Positions 26,642-34,335 of a DNA stretch of 34,335 bases are shown here, in pieces. The notes under the pieces are model-generated. The model was not told the origin of the DNA, did no database searches, and was given only the letters and a program-made list of their open reading frames with translations. The translations under genes were made by a program, and so were the position numbers. The stretch spans positions 1,049,426 to 1,083,760 of the forward strand of contig NW_004443648.1 of NCBI RefSeq assembly GCF_000330505.1, read 5' to 3'. The stretch's first letter is position 1; every line of letters begins with the position of its first letter. Origin of the DNA: Entamoeba invadens IP1. Its lineage: Eukaryota > Evosea > Mastigamoebida > Endamoebidae.

Positions 26642-26935
26642 ATGACAGAGGCGAAAGAGCAAATATTATTTACAATGGTGAACGAGAAAAAGGTCTTGTT
26701 TTACGATGCGATGATAAAAAGGTTAGGGTGTGAGAACATTGGGCAAGTCGACGATGTTATAATAGCCGCAATGAACCACAAACTTTTCGAAGGGCACATC
26801 GACCACAGGCAAAAGTGTCTTTTTGTATCCACTGTTCGTGTTGATAAAGCGGGTGTTGAACAAATTCCTGAGATGTTAAAAACACTCCAGTCTCTTTCAG
26901 GTCAGTGCACCAAAGGGTTGAATTTAGTAAAATGA
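26642..26935 (+). CDS. PCI winged-helix protein, COP9 signalosome subunit 7-like
   Basis: A 97-residue protein that matches the winged-helix half of a PCI domain. The segment YDAMIKRLGCENIGQVDDVIIAAM followed by LFEGHIDHRQKCLFV has the layout of CSN7: helix, DLII-like helix, then G-x-I/L-D-x-R wing. The last 30 residues correspond to the helix after the wing. CSN7 helps assemble the COP9 signalosome that removes Nedd8 from cullins. The usual protein is about 210-270 residues, with a helical-repeat half before the winged helix that is absent here. Either the amoeba protein is reduced or upstream exons escaped me. eIF3m has a related domain and is the main alternative. The stop lies 97 bp before the kinesin start. 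Confidence 0.6.
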   Translation: MTEAKEQILFTMVNEKKVLFYDAMIKRLGCENIGQVDDVIIAAMNHKLFEGHIDHRQKCLFVSTVRVDKAGVEQIPEMLKTLQSLSGQCTKGLNLVK

Positions 26936-27032
26936 CTTTGACGCTTCTTCATTGTTTTTTGTTATATATAACATTTTTTCATCACAATCTTCTTTCTCAA
27001 TTTTAATGTAACGAAACTATATATATAGTAAA

Positions 27033-28585
27033 ATGAACCATATTTTTGTTCTACTGAGTTTTGAGGATTTTCAAAGGAAACTGCGAAAGAATAGAACGAT
27101 GCAACAAATAGTAGAAGTTGGAGTAAGGGTGCGGCCAGCCAATAAAAACGAAGTCACTTCGTCGTGTTGCGAAGTTGACGAGAAGCGCTCAGTCATCATT
27201 AACAACTCCCCGCGTGAGGAGTGTCACTTTGACTTTGTCGGTGATGAAAAAATGACACAACGATCGTTGTTTGAAAGGGTAGGAGTTAGTATAGTTGATA
27301 GTTGCTTGTCTGGGTCTGCAGCGACACTTTTTGCTTATGGCCAGACGGGGAGTGGAAAGACCTTTACTGTATTTGGGGATTACGATCATAAACAACAACA
27401 AATCCATAATGTAGGGTTGGTCCCTCGTTGTCTCGAATTACTTTTCCAAAAGAAACAACGGAACTTAGAAGTTGGTATTTCAATGTTTGAAGTGTATAAT
27501 GACATCTTTTTCGACTTGATGAAGGACGGTGAAAAGTGTGACGTGAAATCGGATCTTAAAGGCAGTTTGTCTCTTTTTATCAAAGAATAAAATATATTAC
27601 TATTTATAATACATTTTATTATATATTATGGTTTGTACACACCACAAGAGAATGACTTGCAGCTGTTGGGGTGAATGGTCTTGCAATGGTTCGTTGCACG
27701 TCTTGGGAAGAGGCTTTGACATTCACTGTGAAGGGATATTCCTTTCGAAAAACCAGTACAACGAAAATGAATGATCAATCTTCACGTTCGCATTGTGTGA
27801 CGTTAATTTCTGTTGGTCGTGGGACTATGATATTTGTGGACCTTGCTGGTTCGGAAAGAGTTGAAAGGTCTGGCGTCACTGGTTTGGCCAAAATAGAGGC
27901 GGGGAATATCAATAAGACTTTAACAGCACTCGGGAGAGTTATTCGATCACTTGTTGCACATGACAGTCACATTCCATTCAGGGACTGCAAACTAACTACC
28001 GTTTTGGAAAATGCAATGGTACAGAGTCAACGCATTTGCTTCATCGCGACGATATCGAGTTCGGTCTCGAACGCAGTGGAGACTTGGGGAACAGTCAACT
28101 TCGCGAAGAACACAAAACAGATGAAAATCCGCGTTGTCAGAAAAACACAAGAACTCACATACGACGAACTGAAAATGGAAAACATCAAACTCAAAACAGA
28201 GAACCAAGTGCTGAAGAACGAACTCAACTCAAGGAAGCGAGCAGACCCCTCGCCAGACAATTTCCAATTTCACAAAATCATGGTCCAAACAAAGGAGATG
28301 AAACACATGATTTTGAATAATCCGTCGGTCGACGCACTCACGGGGGAAAAGAATGCGTTGTCAGAGGATTTGAGAGAGGCAAGAAACCGAATCAAAGAAC
28401 TCGAAATAATGTGCGAAGAAAAGGATTTGCAAATTGCCAATTTGTTGCAAACGGAGAAGGATTTCCAAGACCAAATCGACGAAAAAAACGAAGAACTTGT
28501 TGGAATGGAGGAATGCGCTAGAGACACACAAAAGAGGTTTTCTGTGTGCGCGATGAACACGAGTACCAGTGGATTGTTATTATGA
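27033..28585 (+). CDS. Kinesin motor protein, two exons
   Basis: Microtubule motor with an N-terminal motor domain and a C-terminal coiled coil. Proposed exons are 27033-27564 and 27663-28585, giving about 484 residues. VRVRP opens the motor. The P-loop AYGQTGSGKTFTVFGD is at about residues 98-113, switch I is NDQSSRSH, switch II is VDLAGSERVERSG, and INKTLTALGRVI and PFRDCKLTTVLENA follow, all in the correct order. From about residue 335 the sequence becomes heptad-like and charged (KMENIKLKTENQVLKNEL). The ATG at 27099 is an alternative start, because VRVRP normally lies within about 15 residues of the N-terminus and the first 22 residues are atypical. The motor is compact. I cannot assign a kinesin class with confidence; no cargo domain is visible. 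It converges with the gene at 28664, leaving 78 bp. Confidence 0.92.
27565..27662 (+). other. Intron in kinesin gene
   Basis: A 98-bp AT-rich insert with donor GTTTGT and acceptor TTGCAG, in phase 1. Splicing rebuilds a Thr codon and joins the DLKG end of exon 1 to the VGVNGLAMV loop expected in kinesin motors. Unspliced, the frame ends within 9 codons. Confidence 0.85.
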
Positions 28586-28663
28586 ATAGTAATGTTGTAT
28601 TTGGTTTGCAACTCCAATTCATTACGTATAAATTAAATAATCGTTTTAGTACATAACCACAGG

Positions 28664-29356
28664 TTATGCCTCATCATTCATGTCAATAATCTCAATTTCT
28701 CCAACATTCATCACGGAGTGCGTTGTAGTTTGTGCGACCTTTTGAACAAGTGTGAATTGCCCTGGTTTCAACGAAGCCCTTGGTGTTGGTACATCGTCAC
28801 TTGATGAGTCGTCGGAGAGCTCTATGCTTTTATTAGAGTCCGTTTTCTCCATGTTCGACACTACTTCCGATCGGTCTGGAATAATAGTCGGCCCAGTTGT
28901 CGTCAGTGTTTCAGTCATTTCGATTTCTGTTGCTTCTGGTTTGTCTCGCCTCTGTTGCGTTTCGTTCTCCTCTGATTTTTTCCGCTTAACTGTTGTCTCG
29001 TTCTGTTGCCCAAATGATGAGTTTGAGGTTTGAGTAGCTGAGATTGCAACGGGACCCGCCTCTGATTCGGTCTTGAGGTTTTCTTGTTGTTTCCGTTTTG
29101 TTCTGAGTTGCTGAAGGATTTCCTCAATTCCCTGTGGATCGACTCCTTTAAGCACGACATCCCCGTTTCCAGATTGGAGCATTGTCACATCTCCAATCTT
29201 CTTTGACGTCACCCCAGATTTTTTCAAAACCCCATTTGTGAGTGACCCGATGACTTCGGACAAAACTTTTATTTCCTCGATGTTATCTGGATTTCCATTT
29301 GTTGCAAGGTATCGGTTCTTAAACACATTCACCATCTCTTGATCTGGAATTTCCAT
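28664..29356 (-). CDS. Unrecognised protein with possible SUMO-interacting motifs
   Basis: From the first in-frame ATG (29356) the protein has 230 residues. The N-terminal half is helical and folded-looking (VFKNRYLATNG, IKVLSEVIGSLTNGVLKKSG, QGIEEILQQLRTKRKQQ). The second half is Ser/Thr/Glu-rich and probably disordered. Near the C-terminus are SIELSDDSSSDD and EIEIIDMNDE, hydrophobic triplets next to acidic residues that look like SUMO-interacting motifs. Together with the KRKK run this hints at a nuclear role. The open frame continues about 100 bp upstream of this ATG with protein-like composition (including SDFEVVKTIVFQSISSKF) but has no ATG. An ATG at 29480 lies in another frame, ending at ATC-TGA. 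So the real N-terminus may involve a +1 frameshift, an unseen intron or a sequence error. I do not know the family. Confidence 0.65.
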   Translation of the reverse strand: MEIPDQEMVNVFKNRYLATNGNPDNIEEIKVLSEVIGSLTNGVLKKSGVTSKKIGDVTMLQSGNGDVVLKGVDPQGIEEILQQLRTKRKQQENLKTESEAGPVAISATQTSNSSFGQQNETTVKRKKSEENETQQRRDKPEATEIEMTETLTTTGPTIIPDRSEVVSNMEKTDSNKSIELSDDSSSDDVPTPRASLKPGQFTLVQKVAQTTTHSVMNVGEIEIIDMNDEA

Positions 29357-29480
29357 GTTTTGCTTTTCGGCTCCAGCCACCGTTTTGTATAAATTGCGTT
29401 TCGAAAATTTGCTCGAGATTGATTGGAACACTATCGTTTTGACAACCTCAAAGTCAGATAAACTCTATTGTAGTTGACAT
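29357..29480 (-). other. Possible 5' coding extension with +1 frameshift
   Basis: On the reverse strand an ATG at 29480 opens eight codons and meets TGA in the context TTT-ATC-TGA-C. If one base is skipped at this stop, the reading frame joins the long open frame of the downstream gene without any other stop. The peptide that would be added is not AT-driven. A 124-base untranslated leader would be unusual for Entamoeba. No intron with usable splice sites and correct phase was found here. Confidence 0.4.
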
Positions 29481-29570
29481 GCGAATAAATATTATATTTA
29501 AACTATTTCAATAAGAATAAAGATAATTTCTCATAAGTTGAATCATTACTGTATAAATTGGATAATTGTA

Positions 29571-31007
29571 TTAATATATTAATATAATATTATAATTCAT
29601 TGGGTGGAACGAAAGCACACAAATGAAGGGAAAATGGAAACAAACATCGTCGAGTCTATCTTTGTCAACGTATCTAATAAGCGTCATAGATGATAGACAG
29701 AATGGAAGAGCAAAGATCATCAAAAATATAGGAGGGACAATCACCAAGAAGTGCTGCCACATATGTACGTCAGCGTTTGAAAAGAAAATGATGTGGAGAA
29801 CAATATAGATGGCCTGAGAGATCGAAAGACACTTCATGAGTAAATGGATAAACCCATGAGACTTAAACCATAACAATCTCTCAACAGGTGTATAATACGG
29901 AGAGTTGTAACACGGAACCCACCCAAAGTACTTGTGTATGACTCCTTTAATGCCTTTTGGAGGTTTTGGGAGTTGTGGCTGTGGGACGTCTCGAATTCCA
30001 TAGTTGAGAGAAATCTTTCTCCCGTCGCGTTGAAGGGAAAGTCGCATGGTTGAGTAATCTTCACTTACTGAGTAACTCTCAGAATACTCGTTTTTCAACT
30101 CAGAAGCGGAAGGGTAATTTCTGTCATCATCCAAAAACTTAATTTGTGGAAGCGCCATACTCGAGTGATGTAATTTAACCAATTGACCGATGACAGAACG
30201 ACACTTGAGCATTACAAGAAGAGCAATTGGAACGGAAACGTAGCCCAAAGCGTGAGAAACTAAACACCCGATATCTTGGTTTGGAATATAAATAGTGGAG
30301 ATCATGCAGATTTCAAAAACGATTGCAAACGCCCACATCTTACCACTCAAGTGGATATGTCTAGTGGCCAGTCGTCTGAAGCAACTTGTGGCGTATTTTG
30401 CAAACCGGAACTTGGTGGGAAGACCTTCCATAATAACAAAGTTCTCCTTCATAATGTTGAACTGGTACCTTCTGAGGGCAAACTCGTATTTAGCGAGAAA
30501 CACGGGGTTGATGTAATTAAATTTGTTGTTTGAGAGTTCTTGCATCTTTTCCAAAAAGCTCTCCTCGGAGTTTTGAAAGCCGTACTTCTCGAAATAGCTC
30601 CACAACTTTTGGTATACCCAACTGATAAAGATAACGTACGAGCCAGTTAAAATCAAGAACACGGCGATTGAAAAAATGGTGATATGAACCACCTCGAAAA
30701 TGCCAAAAATGTCTGCTTCACGTTCGTTGTACTTTGGAGCGATGTGAGAAATGCCAACGTACACACCAACCATGTCAAAGAGAACGAAAGTAAATGAGAC
30801 AATGCCCAAGTTCATAAGCTCGTGGTACAAGTGTTGGATCATTGACAGGATGTGCTCCTTTTTGGAAAACGTGTGTTCGATCTTGTGGGTGATAACCTCG
30901 ATCAAAAAAGACAGAGCGCCAAGAAAAACAAACACACAAACTGTCATCGCGTAGTTTTCTTTCGTCATCAGCTTCACCTTTTCGAAAAAACCAGACTCTT
31001 TTAACAT
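29571..31007 (-). CDS. MLO-like seven-transmembrane protein
   Basis: A 478-residue membrane protein with seven hydrophobic segments at about 20-40, 67-90, 103-132, 224-242, 250-268, 385-405 and 412-432, the number and spacing of the MLO family. Near TM1-TM2, IEVITHKIEHTF then HLYHELMNLGIVSF corresponds to the family's conserved H-x-L plus ELMxLGFISL segment. VVHITIFSIAV corresponds to the LHIFIFVLAV helix, and LLWFKSHGFIHLLMKCLSISQA to the FWF...IHFxLFQNA helix. Known MLO proteins are plant membrane proteins linked to powdery-mildew susceptibility and calcium/calmodulin signalling, with relatives in some protists. A Pro-rich loop (PQPQLPKPPKG) precedes TM6. The last 35 residues after TM7 are short, so a calmodulin-binding tail is not obvious. 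The role in an amoeba is unknown. Confidence 0.7.
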   Translation of the reverse strand: MLKESGFFEKVKLMTKENYAMTVCVFVFLGALSFLIEVITHKIEHTFSKKEHILSMIQHLYHELMNLGIVSFTFVLFDMVGVYVGISHIAPKYNEREADIFGIFEVVHITIFSIAVFLILTGSYVIFISWVYQKLWSYFEKYGFQNSEESFLEKMQELSNNKFNYINPVFLAKYEFALRRYQFNIMKENFVIMEGLPTKFRFAKYATSCFRRLATRHIHLSGKMWAFAIVFEICMISTIYIPNQDIGCLVSHALGYVSVPIALLVMLKCRSVIGQLVKLHHSSMALPQIKFLDDDRNYPSASELKNEYSESYSVSEDYSTMRLSLQRDGRKISLNYGIRDVPQPQLPKPPKGIKGVIHKYFGWVPCYNSPYYTPVERLLWFKSHGFIHLLMKCLSISQAIYIVLHIIFFSNADVHMWQHFLVIVPPIFLMIFALPFCLSSMTLIRYVDKDRLDDVCFHFPFICVLSFHPMNYNIILIY

Positions 31008-31621
31008 GGAAAAGGACTTATTTGTTTTTACTGTTCTTCTATAAGAAGAAACTGTTTTTTCTTTTAACTTCTATTTATAATTTATTATTTTTAAATCGTT
31101 TTTATTCAAATAGTAAAAAATAAAATGAAAAAATTGTAAGTTATTTATAAAAGGTATTAAAAAAATTAATTTCTATTGATAATATTTTTTATAATCCAAA
31201 AAATGTTTAAAAAATCGTCTTACTATTTGAGGGTGAAAAAACTTAAAATAAATAGTTTTAATAAAAGAACAAGTAAAAATAAATTTGGCAAAAGAAAAAA
31301 AAAGTCAAATAAAAGATTTTTTGGGACGGAATAATAAATATTATTAAATTATATATTAAATTATAGTAAATTAATAATAAATTATAATGGTAATAACAAA
31401 AATATAGTTTTTCATAATACAACACAAAACAAGTTGAAGAACAAAGAGTGGAACTGGTTAGTAGAACTAAAATAAATAATTGTCATCATCTAATAACAAT
31501 AGTATTTTTCATATTTTTAAAATTATAAAAAATAGTAAAATAAATAACTAATATATTTTAATATGTATTTAATAAAACTTATAAAACTATTATTGATAAA
31601 CAATCAAAACAAGCATTTAAA

Positions 31622-31642
31622 ACCCGATAATAATTATCGGGT
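31622..31642. repeat. Perfect 21-bp palindrome
   Basis: ACCCGATAAT and its reverse complement flank a single central A. It is the most GC-bearing short element in an otherwise almost pure AT stretch, could extrude as a hairpin, and might be a binding site or a remnant of a transposon tip. No second copy was noticed in the window. Confidence 0.75.
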
Positions 31643-32177
31643 CAACAACATCATTTTAGTCCAAATATTAATTCATAACTTTGTTATTTGTATCAATAAA
31701 AATGCTTTTTCGTCGCATTCCTCTTTTTAATTTTTTTTATTTTATTAAAAAAAGAATCAACTTTTATTATTTTTAAATTATAATTATAATAACAGTTTTC
31801 ACTTTAAATACCAGGTGATAAAATATGTTTTCAATAGAACATAATAAGATAGAGACACTCATCATAATGAATAAAAATTATATGTATAGTCATGGTAAAA
31901 AGGTTGTTGATTGAATAAAGGTTCGGTTTATTTTTGTATTTCAAGAAAAGTTACAAATTTCTTCGCATCATTGAAATAATATTGAAAATATGTTTTTGAG
32001 CAAATAAAACTATTTATAACAAAGGAGTGTATTTTTAAAACGAATTGTTTTCTACTCAATCTCAACATTTTTGTGTGTTGATTTTATAAAATGTATAACA
32101 TTTTCAATTTTGAATCGAAAAATGTTTTTTTTAATTCAAAAAACAAGTATAGTTCAATATAGTTAATATAGTTTCTG

Positions 32178-32391
32178 AAAAAATGAAAGTGCTTTTTTTT
32201 CACCATGTTCGAAAAATAGAACACAAACAAGGATAATCATAAAAACGATAGTTGACAGTATTACAATTGGTTGTCAATTTTATAACATTAAGAGCTGTTT
32301 ATTGAACATTATAGATATGACATCATACATAATCATTGTTGTTTATCAAAAAAAGAAAATGAAAGTGCTTTTTTTCACCCCCTTTCATTTT
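32178..32391. repeat. Direct repeat pair plus hairpin
   Basis: The sequence AAAATGAAAGTGC followed by a T-run and CACC occurs at 32180-32204 and again at 32356-32379, differing by one T in the run. The second copy is followed by the complement of its first ten bases, so 32356-32365 pairs perfectly with 32382-32391 around a 16-base loop. The arrangement suggests a subterminal region of a mobile element or a duplicated binding site. Confidence 0.65.
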
Positions 32392-33866
32392 TTGAGTAAA
32401 ATAAGAAATGATATTGAAAAAATGTATTTTTGTTAAATTTGAGTACTCCTCTTTATTACAAACGACATTTGTATTGGCAGCAAACTATACACAATCATGA
32501 GTATCAAAGTTATGGTCACACAATCATTTTTTAAATTTATTTTCTTGATAACATGAAAAATAGAAAATAAAGAGTCAATTGTTACATAAAGAAATGGGAA
32601 ATCACCCAAATTGTATAAAAATATATTGCGATTAGATGTCAAATTGTTGGGGAATAATAAAGACAACTTTTCGAAACACTTCAAATTATAATTATTAATA
32701 AAATTAACCATTAATTATAATAAAAACAATAAATGCAGCTGGTTTCAGAACTCAATAATCATGTCCAAACCACAGCGAAAACCTGCTTCAAAAAATGGAT
32801 TTGAGCGTGTTGCGCCACAGTACAAAATCGGGTCGTGGCTGTGATTTTTTGGATTTCTGTGAAACCCATGCAACAGAAATCATGGAATGTCTAACACTCC
32901 AACAACAAATGAAATTGTTGAGAAGTGAAAAATGGCTTGAAAAGGTTTCAATTGAAACAAAAGCCAAAGTGTTAGGTGTCTCACCTTCGACGGCCCGCCT
33001 CAACAACTTGTATGACGATGTCGAAGGGAAGTCTGGAAGAAAACGAGAAATTAATCAATCGAGAATGCCGTTGTTGTTGGAAACAATTCGAGAAAGACAA
33101 AACACCACCAAACCAATCACCACTAAAGAGATGGGAAATGTTGTAGAAGGAGTTGTTGGGAAGAAAGTATCAAAAAGAACCATCGCAAACAGTTTGAGAA
33201 GGGAGGGTTTAATTAAGAAGATTGCAAAACCAATGGATAAGGAGAGAGCTGAGCTGAGTAAAGATGAGTTAAGAAGCTATGAAACTAGAGCTGTCGATTT
33301 GTTGAACAATGACAAACAATATGCCGGCGAAAGAGTTGTCCATTTGAATGGAGTTAAACCCTCCCTCTTTATCAACATGGACGAAAGTGGTTATTGTTTA
33401 TTTGTGGACTCAAAAAAGAAGCAACTTTTATGTTGACGACAACTATGACTACACCAACTCTTACTCTGTTGATCGCTCTCAAAAACGCATAACACTGATT
33501 GCAGGAATATTTGCCAACAACACCACGCTGAAACCAATGATCATACTATCAAACTTGGCAATGAATAATGAAATCGACAGATACATAGACAGAGACGATG
33601 TTGAAATTGCATATCAACGCAAATCCTTTATTACGGAAGACATATACATGATGTGGCTTGAAAGATGTATTAAACCAGAACTGGAATTAAGAAGAAAAAA
33701 TTGCCCACAAGAATGGGCGGTTTTAATACAAGACAACTGTGTCAGCCACATTAAAGATGGTGCTAGAAAGTGGCTGTTCGAAAATAAAGTGGCTTTATTA
33801 TTATTGTGCCCACACAGCAGCCACTTGTCTCAACCACTGAACGTCGTCATATTTGGCGTTCAAAAA

Positions 33867-33972
33867 GTTTGTTTTTTATTATGAGAGAAATTATTGAAAT
33901 AATATTATTATTCAAAGCCGTTATAAGTCTTGTTACTATTGTTACATTTTCTTTATTGTTATTGACTGATAG
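33867..33972 (+). other. Candidate intron inside transposase gene
   Basis: A 106-bp AT-rich stretch with donor GTTTGTTTTTTA and acceptor GATAG, phase 0 on both sides. It separates the last conserved DDE block from an open frame running to the end of the window. Without removal, the transposase frame ends five codons after the junction. Confidence 0.65.
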
Positions 33973-34335
33973 AGAGCAATGGGTTCTTCGGTATTTTCTC
34001 GACTTGTTGGTATGAAGTACCCCGTTGGTGTTATGTCTCAAAAGGATGATGTTGAAGATGAAGTCAAGAAGGCTACAAAGCGAAGAAAAATGGAAATTTT
34101 AGAACTCAAGGATCAAGATGGTGCAATAGATGCTGCTAAGTTGGAAGAGTTGTCTGTTTGTATGGTCACAAAAAGAGTCGTTGAAATCATCCAATCGTTC
34201 AAAATTGCCTGCGTAAACAACAACAACAACACCTCAGCCTTTCACATGTGTGGTTACGTAAAAAAGCCAATTGGAAAAGAAAAGGATGGTAATTATGATG
34301 TCGGAATTTTTAACGGTAGGGAGTATGCCTTCAGA
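33973..34335 (+). CDS. C-terminal part of transposase (proposed last exon), incomplete
   Basis: A frame open for 121 codons up to the window end, with no stop codon. It is Lys/Glu/Asp-rich (KKATKRRKMEILELKDQD), then a helix EIIQSFKIACV and an Asn run coded by AAC repeats, then SAFHMCGYVKKPIG. The helix followed by a Cys/Gly turn resembles the region after the DDE core in pogo-type transposases, where an AFxxAGI-like segment is common. It could instead be a separate gene starting at the ATG at 33979. The product is cut by the window edge. Confidence 0.55.

Larger units (their letters stand above)
31008..32760. other. Long AT-rich region between MLO-like gene and transposase
   Basis: About 1.75 kb without a supportable gene. 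The first 1.1 kb is nearly pure AT with homopolymer runs. Distinct items are the 21-bp palindrome at 31622-31642 and the direct-repeat/hairpin pair at 32178-32391. The part from about 32430 to 32710 is slightly less AT-rich and has a 92-codon reverse frame, which looks like chance or a decayed fragment. The left end of the transposon carrying the downstream transposase should lie here or just upstream, but I could not identify its terminal inverted repeat because the right end is outside the window. Confidence 0.5.
32761..34335 (+). pseudogene. Degenerate pogo/CENP-B-type DDE transposase, truncated by window end
   Basis: Broken transposase gene of the pogo branch of Tc1/mariner. The frame opening at 32795 (or from an ATG at 32761 in another frame) has an N-terminal helix-turn-helix region (about 32870-33210, including VSPSTARLNN and VSKRTIANSLRREGL) and reaches the first DDE block FINMDESGY near 33372. 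Between about 33410 and 33436 the reading frame shifts by one. The second frame carries the second block LIQDNCVSH and PHSSHLSQPLNVVIFGVQK, where the third catalytic Asp is replaced by Asn. A GTTTGT...TAG intron (33867-33972) would join this in phase to a frame open to the window end. With a frameshift and a lost catalytic residue the enzyme should be inactive, unless the shift is a sequence error. Confidence 0.82.

Noticed and set aside
32433..32711. Reverse 92-codon frame upstream of the transposase
   Set aside because: Ile/Leu/Phe/Asn-rich as expected from AT-rich DNA, with no recognisable motif. It may be a decayed fragment, but there is not enough to call a gene.

Overview
The window is nuclear DNA of an Entamoeba-type amoebozoan. 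The evidence is: very AT-rich intergenic DNA around compact, less AT-rich genes; few and short introns with a GTTTGT-type 5' splice site and usually a TAG 3' end; very short apparent leaders; and family content typical of Entamoeba (a BspA-like leucine-rich-repeat protein, a PAPS sulfotransferase, a TKL kinase with SH2 domain). Traces of several cut-and-paste DNA transposons fit a transposon-rich species such as E. invadens or E. moshkovskii better than E. histolytica. The species call is inference.

Layout. 0-2.8 kb: an ER-type multipass membrane protein of unknown function and dolichyl-diphosphatase, both forward. 3.9-5.4 kb: a two-exon sulfotransferase. 5.9-8.2 kb (reverse): two-exon VPS53. 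8.6-10 kb: a nucleoside-transporter-like protein, convergent with proteasome beta-7 (PSMB4). 11.4-14.7 kb: an MPPED-like phosphoesterase (forward), then TBC1D23-like and ribosomal eL19 (both reverse). 15.4-20.4 kb: a CorA-type Mg transporter and a PX-PH-C2HC-AGC kinase (forward). 20.7-22.4 kb: a secreted thioredoxin-like protein and the BspA-like LRR protein. 22.6-24.4 kb: a MITE abutting the 3' end of a reverse SH2-kinase gene. 24.4-26.1 kb: a Mutator-like fold-back element and a small reverse ORF. 26.6-28.6 kb: a CSN7-like winged-helix protein and a two-exon kinesin. 28.7-31.0 kb (reverse): an unrecognised protein whose 5' end suggests a +1 frameshift, and an MLO-like seven-TM protein. 31.0-32.8 kb: AT-rich DNA with small inverted repeats. 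32.8 kb to the end: a degenerate pogo/CENP-B-type transposase gene running off the window.

The genes are mostly unrelated housekeeping genes, each with its own promoter. Two thematic links can be drawn: VPS53 (GARP tether) and TBC1D23 both act in endosome-to-trans-Golgi transport, and the first two genes are both probably ER membrane proteins. Nothing resembles a prokaryotic operon, CRISPR array or phage system. The most notable items are the two non-autonomous transposons with intact target-site duplications, the possible +1 frameshift at about 29.46 kb, the MLO-like protein in an amoeba, and the PX-PH-zinc-finger-AGC kinase. Five introns are proposed from splice signals and frame only, without transcript support.
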